Shown here piece after piece: positions 37,989 to 45,397 of a stretch of DNA of 64,000 bases. The position numbers were made by a program, and so were the translations under genes. The stretch is from contig NZ_FTLX01000004.1 in assembly GCF_900156125.1 (NCBI RefSeq), positions 62,001 to 126,000 on the forward strand, read 5' to 3'. This DNA is from Domibacillus enclensis (GTDB taxonomy: Bacteria > Bacillota > Bacilli > Bacillales > Domibacillaceae). Every line of letters begins with the position of its first letter. Within the stretch, counting starts at the first letter, position 1. The notes under the pieces were generated by a model. It had not been told where the DNA came from. It searched no databases and saw only the letters and a program-made list of their open reading frames with translations.

Positions 37989-39158
37989 ATGAAAAAAACG
38001 TTTTTATTATTCATCACAGTACTTTTAGGTGCTTTTCTTGCTCTTGCAGGCTGTGGAAATCAAAATGCAGGTTCAGGTGAGGGAGAAACGGAACAAGAAG
38101 CAGCAGAGCTTCCAGATACAGGCGCTTTAACCATTAGTGAAGATATTCCAAGCGGCACGACGATTTTAAGTAAGGGGCCGAACGGGGAAGAAGCGATTTC
38201 AGCTAAAACACTTAACCTATCAGAAGAAGACATCGAAAAAGTGAAAGAAGGAAACTATAAAGCCGCAATCGTTATGCACTATGCGGGCAATGACTGGTCT
38301 AAAGCACAAATTGACGGTTTAGAGGCCGCGTTTAAACGGATGGGAATCGAAGTGATTGCCGTGACGGACGGTCAATTTAAAGCTGAAAAGCAAGTGTCTG
38401 ACATTGAAACGGTATTAGCAAAAGATCCGGATATTATCGTAAGTATTCCAGTGGATCCTGTTTCAACAGCCGAAGCGTATAAAAAAGCAGCAGCTGCAGG
38501 TGTAAAATTAGTCTTCATGGATAACGCACCACAAGGATTAGTAGCAGGGAAAGATTATGTAAGTGTTGTTTCTGCTGATAACTATGGCAACGGTGTAGAA
38601 GCAGCGGAAATTATGGCTGCTCAGCTTGAAGAAAAAGGGAAAATCGGTGTTGTGTTTCATGACGCGGATTTCTTTGTAACACGCCAGCGTACAGAAGCTT
38701 TCGAAAAAACAATGCAAGAGAAATATCCAAACATTGAAATTATTGCACGCAGCGGTATTACAGATCCAAATACAGGTGAGAAAATCGCATCGGCCATGCT
38801 GACAAAAAACCCTGATTTAGATGGGATCTTCGCTGTCTGGGATGTACCGGCTGAAGGAGTACTTTCCGCTGCCCGTACGGCTGGAAGAGAAGATCTTGTT
38901 ATCACAACTATTGACCTTGGAACAAACGTTGCGCTTGATATTGCACAGGGTGGAATTGTAAAAGGACTTGGCGCACAGCTTCCATATGACCAGGGAATTG
39001 CTGAAGCGATTTTAGCAGGCCACGCATTGCTAGGAAAAGAAACACCGCCATATGTAGCAGTACCTTCCTTAAATGTAACACAGGAAAACATTCTGGAATC
39101 CTGGAAAATGGTGTACCATACAGAAGCCCCGGATGTTATTCAGCAAGCAGCTCAATAA
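37989..39158 (+). CDS. Sugar ABC transporter substrate-binding lipoprotein
   Basis: A 389-residue lipoprotein. The signal peptide ends in the lipobox LALAGC with C22 as the lipidated residue; an acidic linker (residues 25-50) precedes a type I periplasmic-binding fold (~58-386) of the ribose/inositol class. It captures the sugar outside the membrane for the ATPase and permease at 33135-35613. The mature domain is nearly duplicated at the C-terminus of the hybrid kinase at 25524. A GGGGGAG ribosome-binding site is present. The ligand is unknown; levoglucosan or another anhydro- or keto-sugar is suggested by the operon. Confidence 0.93.
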   Translation: MKKTFLLFITVLLGAFLALAGCGNQNAGSGEGETEQEAAELPDTGALTISEDIPSGTTILSKGPNGEEAISAKTLNLSEEDIEKVKEGNYKAAIVMHYAGNDWSKAQIDGLEAAFKRMGIEVIAVTDGQFKAEKQVSDIETVLAKDPDIIVSIPVDPVSTAEAYKKAAAAGVKLVFMDNAPQGLVAGKDYVSVVSADNYGNGVEAAEIMAAQLEEKGKIGVVFHDADFFVTRQRTEAFEKTMQEKYPNIEIIARSGITDPNTGEKIASAMLTKNPDLDGIFAVWDVPAEGVLSAARTAGREDLVITTIDLGTNVALDIAQGGIVKGLGAQLPYDQGIAEAILAGHALLGKETPPYVAVPSLNVTQENILESWKMVYHTEAPDVIQQAAQ

Positions 39159-39170
39159 AGTTTAAAATAG

Positions 39171-39222
39171 CAAAGGACCACCCCAACGTCCGTTTCCACT
39201 GTCTTCGGGGCGGTCCTTTGTT
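39171..39222 (+). terminator. Intrinsic terminator after the binding-protein gene
   Basis: A long stem CAAAGGACCACCCC/GGGGCGGTCCTTTG (one mismatch) around a 22-nt loop, 12 nt after the stop codon. Confidence 0.75.
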
Positions 39223-39287
39223 ATGCTTACGTTTATCATTTTACTTGTTCAATGATTGAAATCAGTTCTTTTATGGATGGTGAAAAC

Positions 39288-41063
39288 ATGTCGAGGAAAA
39301 AAACACGCTTGCCCCGTAAGAAAAAAGAGGTAAAAGGACGAACAAAGAAATTCCCTTCGCTATTTAAAAACAAACGCATCAGCCAAAAATACGGGTCCGT
39401 TCTTGCAATCGTTATTTTATTGTTTATAACTGCAACCGCTATAACATCCTTTCTTTTAAATGATTTGACGAATACACTGGACGAGCTCGATCAAAAAGGG
39501 AACAGCGCTCTGGCTCTCAGTGAAATGGCTTCCTTATTTCGGCAAAAGGATATTCGGATAAGCGACTATATTTTACTGGAGGATCAAACAGCTATTGATC
39601 AGTATAAGGAACAGAGCGAACAGTTAATTATGCTAACAGAACAAGCAAGAGCAACCGCAAACGCCTCAGCGCTCAGCCTATTGGACCAGGTAGAAGCGAA
39701 TGACAGTGAAATGAATCGTATTTTTCTCGATCTGATTATTCCTTCCGTTCAACAGGGCAATGAAGAAGAAACGTTTTCTTCAAAACAGCTGTCGGCTTAT
39801 TTGCGGTCTCAGACAATCGATCATATTGACAGTCTTCAACAAAATTTAGAAAATGATTATGCAGCTTCTGTTCAAGAAGCAAAAGAAGCAGCAAGACAAT
39901 CCCTTGTTCTGCTCATTTTATCTGTCATCACTGCCTCTCTCGTGAGCGTCATTTTGTCTAAATGGATCAGTCGTGTTGTGGAATACAATCTAAAAAAAGT
40001 CGTACATGTCAGCACAAGTATTGCTCAAGGCAAATTAAATGTTGAACCGATCGATTATGACGGCAAAGACGATATAGGACAGCTTACTTATGCAGTGAAC
40101 AAAATGGCCGATAATTTACGATCGATTGTTTCAGAGCTCCTTACCGTCTCACAGCAAGTGGGTACACAAAGCAGTATATTAAATTCAACAGCAGTTGAAG
40201 TAAAGGGCGGGAGCGAGCAAATTGCGAGTTCAATGGATGAACTGGCTCAAGGATCAGAACAGCAAGCAGATGCTGCATCCTCCATCAGTAAGCTCATCGA
40301 ATCCCTGAATCATAAAATAGCAGATACCCATAAAAGCGGCATACGGCTTGCTGAAACATCAAACAGTGTCCTGCGTATTTCGGAGGAAGGCCGGATTCAA
40401 ATGGAACAAACCGCCGGACAGATGCAGCATATTACCTTCCTCGTATCCGATTCTGTTGAAAAAGTACAAGGGCTTGAAAAAAGAACCCTTGAAATCTCTC
40501 ATTTGGCCAATGTGATACAAACCATTTCAGCTCAAACAAACCTGCTGGCTTTAAATGCGGCCATCGAAGCAGCACGTGCAGGAGAGCATGGCCGAGGTTT
40601 TGCGGTTGTTGCAGATGAGGTGCGGAAACTCGCTGTGGAAGTAGATGAATCCGTTAAAGAAATTACCGGCATTATTAAGGGGGTACAAAGTGGAACCGCC
40701 GATGTTGTCACTTCACTTAATAATGGGTTTCATGAAGTACAAAAAGGCAGCCAGGCCATGCAGTATACGACGAAAACATTTGCAGATATTATTCAGTTTG
40801 TTAACGAAATGTCAGGAAGTATTCAAACCATCTCCTTACGCCTTGATTCGATCAGCGAAGGAAGCGATAAAATCAGCTCATCCAGCCAGGAAATTGCTTC
40901 AGTTACTGAGGAGTCCTCCGCAGGTGTAGTGGAAACGGCTGGAGCCTCCCGCCAATTAAATGCATCCATGGAAGAAATCATTGAAAGTGCGCAGTCACTC
41001 GCTACATTATCGAAAGACCTTGAACAATCTGTCAAACAATTTACTCTATCGGCTCATCATTAA
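39288..41063 (+). CDS. Methyl-accepting chemotaxis protein
   Basis: A 591-residue chemoreceptor. A very basic 34-residue cytosolic N-terminus precedes TM1 (~36-57). The extracellular domain (~58-203) is helical and ~145 residues long, as in four-helix-bundle receptors. TM2 (~204-224) is followed by HAMP (~225-280). The signalling domain has the conserved hairpin tip [20 protein letters not shown] (~414-433). No CheR-tethering pentapeptide is seen. GGTGA before the ATG at 39288 favours it over the in-frame ATG at 39252. Right after the sugar operon, it may detect the sugar-loaded binding protein, as Trg does with RbsB; that is inference. Confidence 0.9.
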   Translation: MSRKKTRLPRKKKEVKGRTKKFPSLFKNKRISQKYGSVLAIVILLFITATAITSFLLNDLTNTLDELDQKGNSALALSEMASLFRQKDIRISDYILLEDQTAIDQYKEQSEQLIMLTEQARATANASALSLLDQVEANDSEMNRIFLDLIIPSVQQGNEEETFSSKQLSAYLRSQTIDHIDSLQQNLENDYAASVQEAKEAARQSLVLLILSVITASLVSVILSKWISRVVEYNLKKVVHVSTSIAQGKLNVEPIDYDGKDDIGQLTYAVNKMADNLRSIVSELLTVSQQVGTQSSILNSTAVEVKGGSEQIASSMDELAQGSEQQADAASSISKLIESLNHKIADTHKSGIRLAETSNSVLRISEEGRIQMEQTAGQMQHITFLVSDSVEKVQGLEKRTLEISHLANVIQTISAQTNLLALNAAIEAARAGEHGRGFAVVADEVRKLAVEVDESVKEITGIIKGVQSGTADVVTSLNNGFHEVQKGSQAMQYTTKTFADIIQFVNEMSGSIQTISLRLDSISEGSDKISSSSQEIASVTEESSAGVVETAGASRQLNASMEEIIESAQSLATLSKDLEQSVKQFTLSAHH

Positions 41064-41303
41064 TCAAGCGCAAAGCAATCAGGAAGGAAGAACGCTTTTA
41101 CATTACATGATTGTCTGACAGTCTTTGCGGCCAATGAAGATATTGCCGTCACGGATTTAATGGATGTCTCCGGCTATTCACGATATAAAGTCAATCAAAT
41201 TCTTGAAAGGCTTGCCCAGGAGCAGTACGTCATCTTACAAAAATCAAGGCCGAAATCCTACAAGGTGCATCCAAAAATAATGGAAAATCGGCTGAAGCTT
41301 TAA
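41064..41303 (+). pseudogene. Start-less winged-helix fragment downstream of the chemoreceptor gene
   Basis: The reading frame stays open for 79 codons directly after the chemoreceptor's TAA, in the same frame, and ends at TAA 41301. From about codon 13 it reads like a winged helix-turn-helix (LHDCLTVFAANEDIAVTDLM, then RYKVNQILERLAQEQYVI). No ATG, GTG or TTG with a ribosome-binding site precedes it; the first ATG lies inside the domain. It is best seen as the remnant of a regulator gene at the edge of the accessory block. Read-through as a chemoreceptor extension is unlikely. Confidence 0.45.
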
Positions 41304-41365
41304 TGCTTTCTCATTTATCCGGGTAAAGGGGCTTATTTGGAAAAAACCCCGAAAATCAGACTTAT

Positions 41366-41395
41366 GCAAGTTTCTTGCCAAAAGTTCGAACTTTT
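41366..41395 (+). promoter_or_regulatory. Two adjacent palindromes upstream of yerA
   Basis: GCAAG-TTT-CTTGC (41366-41378) is followed at once by the perfect 16-bp palindrome AAAAGTTCGAACTTTT (41380-41395). The second contains GTTCG and CGAAC, the cores of PurBoxes, but head-to-head rather than 29 nt apart. The regulator is unknown. Confidence 0.45.
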
Positions 41396-41464
41396 TTCAC
41401 AAATCAGTTGGTTCTTTAATGCTTTACCGTGCGATCTATGTTACGATGAACATAATCGCAAGGT

Positions 41465-41478
41465 TGAAAGCGATGTCA
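41465..41478 (+). promoter_or_regulatory. CcpA cre-like site before yerA
   Basis: TGAAAGCGATGTCA fits the cre consensus at its conserved positions. It lies 21 bp upstream of the yerA start, a position that would act as a transcriptional roadblock. Confidence 0.45.
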
Positions 41479-41499
41479 TTTTTGAGAGGAACGATTGGT

Positions 41500-43239
41500 A
41501 TGTCTGATTTAACACATAAATGGAAAAATAAAAAAATAAGAGAACAGGTCGCGGTGATCGACCGTAAAAAAGCACCGACGCTCGTCCTGAAAAATGCCCG
41601 CTACCTGCATTCTGCTATGAAACGATGGATGACGGGAAACATTTGGGTATACGAAGACCGGATTGTGTACGTTGGCGAAGAGATGCCGGACCGGGCGGAT
41701 GAAATAGTAGACTGCACAGGGAAAACGATCGTGCCGGGCTATATTGAACCGCATGTGCACCCATTCCTTATTTACAACCCGCAAACATTTGCAGAATATG
41801 CCGCAAAGCGCGGAACGACGACACTGGTCAATGACAACTTAATGATGCTGCTGGCACTTGAGAAAAAGAAAGCGTTTTCTTTGATTGATGAACTGAACAA
41901 GCAGCCTGTTTCGATGTACTGGTGGTGCCGCTATGATGCCCAAACCGAAATTGACAATGAAGGAGACGTGTTCGCAAATGGCAACGTCAGCTCATGGCTG
42001 GAGCATGAAAGTGTGATCCAGGGAGGCGAATTGACCGGCTGGCCGAAGCTGATGGACGGAGACGACATGATGCTGTACTGGATGCAGGAAACAAAAGCCG
42101 CGAACAAGCGGATTGAAGGCCACTTTCCTGGAGCCTCAGAAAAAACCATTACGAAAATGACGCTGTTTGGAGCAGACAGTGATCATGAATCGATGACAGG
42201 TGAGGACGTACGGAAGCGGCTCATGAACGGCATGATGGTGACACTCCGCCACTCTTCCATCCGGCCGGACCTTGAAAAGCTGCTGAAGGAAATGAACGAA
42301 ATGGATCTCGATCAGTACGAGATGATGATGCTGACAACCGACGGTCCATCTCCCGCTTTTTGTGCGGACGGGCTGACAGATAAGCTGATCCGTATTGCGA
42401 TTGAGCAGGGTGTGCCGCCGATGGACGCGTATCATATGGCTTCATATAACGCAGCACGCTATTACCGGATGGAGCACATGCATGGGATGATTGCGCCTGG
42501 CCGAGTTGCCAGTGTCAATATTTTATCGGATGAATATCATCCGACACCTGAATCTGTCCTCGCAAATGGTGTATGGGTCAAAAAAGAAAAAGAAAACGGG
42601 GCTGCCGCATTCCCACCTGTTGTCTGGGAGCGATTTGGGCATACGAAAATGCACATCAACTGGGAGCTTGAAGAGGATGATCTGCAGTTTTCGATGCCGT
42701 TTGGAATTGAAATGGTCAATAACGTCATCACAAAGCCTTGCACGGTCGTAAAGGATGTAGCCGGGGAGCACTTTTATATGGAAGAGGATCAAAATTATCT
42801 CGTGCTGCTGGACTACGAAGGGAAATGGCGGATTAATACGACGATTAAAGGATTTGCAAGAAATGTACAGGGGTTTGCTTCTTCCTTCTCCAGCACAGAA
42901 GACATTGTGCTGATTGGTTCATCCAAGGAAGAAATGAAGCGTGCCTTTAACCGGGTAAAGGAATTAGGCGGCGGCATTGTACTGACGGAAAACGGAAAAA
43001 TCATTCATGAAATTCCGTTAACGGTTTCCGGTATTATGTCCGACCAGCCGTTTGAAACGGTCATTGAGCAGGAAATGAAGCTGCGAGAACTCCTGTCAGA
43101 ACGCGGTTACCCGTACGAAGATCCGATCTATTCTCTTCTGTTTCTGACGTCGACTCATTTGCCTTATATTCGGATTACCTCACAGGGGATGTACGACGTT
43201 ATGAAGAAAACGGTACTCTTTCCGACGATAATGCGTTAA
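41500..43239 (+). CDS. yerA: YerA, adenine-deaminase-like amidohydrolase
   Basis: A 579-residue amidohydrolase of the adenine deaminase family, close in length and sequence to B. subtilis YerA. The metal-binding EPHVHP segment lies at the start of the barrel (~84-89), with GHFPG and LRHSS further on; MKKTVLFPTIMR ends the protein as in YerA. The family deaminates adenine to hypoxanthine, but YerA's own substrate is, as far as I recall, not settled. GAGAGGA before ATG 41500 fixes the start over the earlier in-frame ATG at 41419. It begins the yerA-yerB-yerC-pcrB block and has a cre-like site just upstream. Confidence 0.88.
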   Translation: MSDLTHKWKNKKIREQVAVIDRKKAPTLVLKNARYLHSAMKRWMTGNIWVYEDRIVYVGEEMPDRADEIVDCTGKTIVPGYIEPHVHPFLIYNPQTFAEYAAKRGTTTLVNDNLMMLLALEKKKAFSLIDELNKQPVSMYWWCRYDAQTEIDNEGDVFANGNVSSWLEHESVIQGGELTGWPKLMDGDDMMLYWMQETKAANKRIEGHFPGASEKTITKMTLFGADSDHESMTGEDVRKRLMNGMMVTLRHSSIRPDLEKLLKEMNEMDLDQYEMMMLTTDGPSPAFCADGLTDKLIRIAIEQGVPPMDAYHMASYNAARYYRMEHMHGMIAPGRVASVNILSDEYHPTPESVLANGVWVKKEKENGAAAFPPVVWERFGHTKMHINWELEEDDLQFSMPFGIEMVNNVITKPCTVVKDVAGEHFYMEEDQNYLVLLDYEGKWRINTTIKGFARNVQGFASSFSSTEDIVLIGSSKEEMKRAFNRVKELGGGIVLTENGKIIHEIPLTVSGIMSDQPFETVIEQEMKLRELLSERGYPYEDPIYSLLFLTSTHLPYIRITSQGMYDVMKKTVLFPTIMR

Positions 43240-43262
43240 AATAGTAAAGTAAAACTATTTTT
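43239..43262 (+). terminator. Weak hairpin at the yerA stop codon
   Basis: AAATAGT/ACTATTT with trailing Ts. The stem is AT-rich and short and overlaps the stop codon; it may attenuate rather than end transcription. Confidence 0.35.
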
Positions 43263-43274
43263 CGGAGTGTCGAT

Positions 43275-44252
43275 ATGAGAAAAAAATGGATGGCAATGGC
43301 GGCAGCGGCTGTATTCATCAGCGGTTGTTCAAGTGCTGAGCCTGCCAATGAACAATCAAAAAGAAATGAAATCAATCCTTTAACAGGAATAGAGTCATCT
43401 GATACATCAAACCGGGCAATAGCCGTTGTGGTCAGCAATCACCCTTCTGCGCGACCGCAAACGGCCCTTGATGAAGCGGATATTGTGTATGAAGTGTTGG
43501 CAGAAGGCGGGATTACCCGCTTTTTGGCGCTTTATCAAAGTGAATACCCGGCCGAAATCGGTCCGGTTCGCAGTGCGCGGGATTACTTTATTGAGCTTGC
43601 AGACGGCTACAATGCGCTGTTTTTAGCACATGGCTACAGTCCGGAGGCTCAGGAGCTGCTTCTGTCAGGTGAAGTGGATCAGATAAATGGCATTCAGCAT
43701 GATGGGAATGTTTTTAAACGCGATGCTTCCCGGACAGCACCTCATAATTCCTACATCGATATGGACGAAGCACTGCGGGTAGCTGAGCAAAAAGGGTATA
43801 ACATGGATACTGTGCCTTCTCGGCTGTCTTTTTTATCTGAAGAAGAGGAGCAGTCCTTAAGTGGAGAACCAGCAGAAGAGGTGCGGATTCGTCCTTCTTC
43901 AAATGATTTGTTTGAATCTGTTTATCAGTATGATGGAGATTCGTACAATCGATCGATTGGCGGAGCTGACGTTAAGGCGGATACTATTTTTGTGATTGAA
44001 GCAGACCACCGCGTTGTTGATGCAAAAGGACGGTTGGATATTGACCTGACGTCCGGCGGCGATGCGTTTCTTATTCAAAAAGGTGTGCGGAATCTTGTGA
44101 AGTGGCGTAACCAGGATGGACGCATTGTGCCTTATACAGAAAGTGGAGCAGCTCTTGTACAGGGAACGACGTGGATTCATATTGTGCCTGCTTCAAGAGG
44201 ACTGAACAAAGCAGTTGAAATAGAAACTGACCGTGAAGGGAATGGAAGCTGA
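43275..44252 (+). CDS. yerB: DUF3048 lipoprotein YerB
   Basis: A 325-residue lipoprotein with signal peptide and lipobox FISGC (lipidated C18). The rest matches the DUF3048 architecture: an N-terminal half with NPLTGIE, AIAVVVSNHPSARPQTAL, EIGPVRSARDYF and TAPHNSY, and a C-terminal half with ALVQGTTWIHIVP. The family is common in Firmicutes and lies on the outer face of the membrane; its role is not established. A CGGAGTG ribosome-binding site is present. yerC follows 2 nt after the stop. Confidence 0.88.
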   Translation: MRKKWMAMAAAAVFISGCSSAEPANEQSKRNEINPLTGIESSDTSNRAIAVVVSNHPSARPQTALDEADIVYEVLAEGGITRFLALYQSEYPAEIGPVRSARDYFIELADGYNALFLAHGYSPEAQELLLSGEVDQINGIQHDGNVFKRDASRTAPHNSYIDMDEALRVAEQKGYNMDTVPSRLSFLSEEEEQSLSGEPAEEVRIRPSSNDLFESVYQYDGDSYNRSIGGADVKADTIFVIEADHRVVDAKGRLDIDLTSGGDAFLIQKGVRNLVKWRNQDGRIVPYTESGAALVQGTTWIHIVPASRGLNKAVEIETDREGNGS

Positions 44253-44254
44253 TT

Positions 44255-44551
44255 ATGCAAATAGAGAAGTTGCGGGGGAAAGAGCTGGACCAGCTTTTTC
44301 AAGCCGTCCTTTCGTTAAAGGATATGGAAGAGTGTTACCGGTTTTTTGACGATTTGTGCACAGTAAATGAAATCCAGTCACTGGCCCAGCGTTTGGAAGT
44401 AGCCCGAATGCTGCAAGAAGGAAAAACGTATCATAAAATTGAAACCGAAACGGGTGCATCCACTGCGACGATTTCCCGTGTGAAACGCTGCTTGAATTAC
44501 GGCAACGACGGGTACGAGTTTGTGCTGAAGCGTGTTCATAATAAGGAATGA
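44255..44551 (+). CDS. yerC: YerC/YecD-family TrpR-like DNA-binding protein
   Basis: A 98-residue protein with a TrpR-like helix-turn-helix: SLAQRLEVARMLQEGKTYHK followed by GASTATISRVKRCLNYG. The family is annotated as TrpR-related YerC/YecD. The ligand and targets are not known to me. The ribosome-binding site lies in the end of yerB, and a strong terminator follows. Confidence 0.9.
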   Translation: MQIEKLRGKELDQLFQAVLSLKDMEECYRFFDDLCTVNEIQSLAQRLEVARMLQEGKTYHKIETETGASTATISRVKRCLNYGNDGYEFVLKRVHNKE

Positions 44552-44555
44552 CCAA

Positions 44556-44586
44556 AAACAGCCTCAATGCGAGGGCTGTTTTTTTT
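44556..44586 (+). terminator. Intrinsic terminator after yerC
   Basis: The stem AAACAGCCTC/GAGGGCTGTTT with eight Ts. The 11-mer ATGCTGTTGAA follows at 44588, as it does at two other terminators in this window. Confidence 0.85.
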
Positions 44587-44621
44587 CATGCTGTTGAACA
44601 AATGAAGCGGCCTTCGTTTCG

Positions 44622-44630
44622 TGATATAAT
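44622..44630 (+). promoter_or_regulatory. Extended -10 promoter of pcrB-pcrA
   Basis: TGATATAAT is an extended -10 element. CTTCGT (44612) and ACGAAG (44631) form an inverted repeat around it. No good -35 is seen. Confidence 0.5.
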
Positions 44631-44665
44631 ACGAAGTTGTAATTGAATGATTGGAGGCGGCCTGT

Positions 44666-45364
44666 ATGTATGATGTGCGTGAATGGCGGCATGTGTTTAA
44701 ATTAGATCCGAACAAAGAAATAGATGATCAATTGCTTGAACGTGTATGTGAGTCTGGGACGGATGCCATTATCGTTGGCGGTTCAGATGGGGTGACGCTG
44801 GATAACGTTTTAGAATTAATGGTTCGTGTGCGGCGCTATCCACTTCCTTGTGTGCTGGAAATCTCGTCACTCGAGATGGTGACACCGGGCTTTGATTTGT
44901 ATTTTATTCCGACCGTTTTAAATACAAAAAGAGCGGAATGGATTACCGGTCTTCATGCGGCAGCAATGAAGGAATATGGGGAACTGATGAATCCGGATGA
45001 ATTGGTGGTGGAAGGCTACTGTATTGCGAATCCGGAATGTAAAGCGGCCAAGCTGACAGGTGCAACAGAAAAACCGGATACAGAGGACATTACGGCTTAC
45101 GCCCGCCTCGCCGGTCATTTATGGAAGCTTCCGGTTTTTTATTTAGAATACAGCGGTACGTATGGTGATATCAAAGCGGTTAAAAAAGCAGGCGATCTGT
45201 TAGCGGAAACACGTACGACGTATTTTTACGGAGGCGGCATCCGAACGGCTGAGCAGGCGAAGGAGATCGGGCAGCATGCTGACGTTGTCGTTGTCGGAAA
45301 TGCGGTATATGATTCGCCTGAAGAAGCATTAAAAACCGTCACAGCGGTTAAAAATAGTGTATAA
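44666..45364 (+). CDS. pcrB: Heptaprenylglyceryl phosphate synthase
   Basis: A 232-residue TIM-barrel prenyltransferase of the GGGP synthase family. It joins heptaprenyl diphosphate to glycerol-1-phosphate, making an archaeal-type ether lipid precursor in Bacillus. Phosphate-binding motifs are VGGSDGVTLDNV near the N-terminus, and GGGIRTAEQ and VVVGNAVY near the C-terminus. GGAGG at 44653-44657 selects ATG 44666. It lies directly before pcrA, as in B. subtilis. Confidence 0.93.
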   Translation: MYDVREWRHVFKLDPNKEIDDQLLERVCESGTDAIIVGGSDGVTLDNVLELMVRVRRYPLPCVLEISSLEMVTPGFDLYFIPTVLNTKRAEWITGLHAAAMKEYGELMNPDELVVEGYCIANPECKAAKLTGATEKPDTEDITAYARLAGHLWKLPVFYLEYSGTYGDIKAVKKAGDLLAETRTTYFYGGGIRTAEQAKEIGQHADVVVVGNAVYDSPEEALKTVTAVKNSV

Positions 45365-45397
45365 TAAAGAACAAATGTTCCGAATGGTGGTGGCAGT

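Noticed and set aside
41380-41395. LexA/SOS box
   Set aside because: The Bacillus SOS box has GAAC before GTTC (CGAACnnnnGTTCG); here the order is GTTCGAAC.
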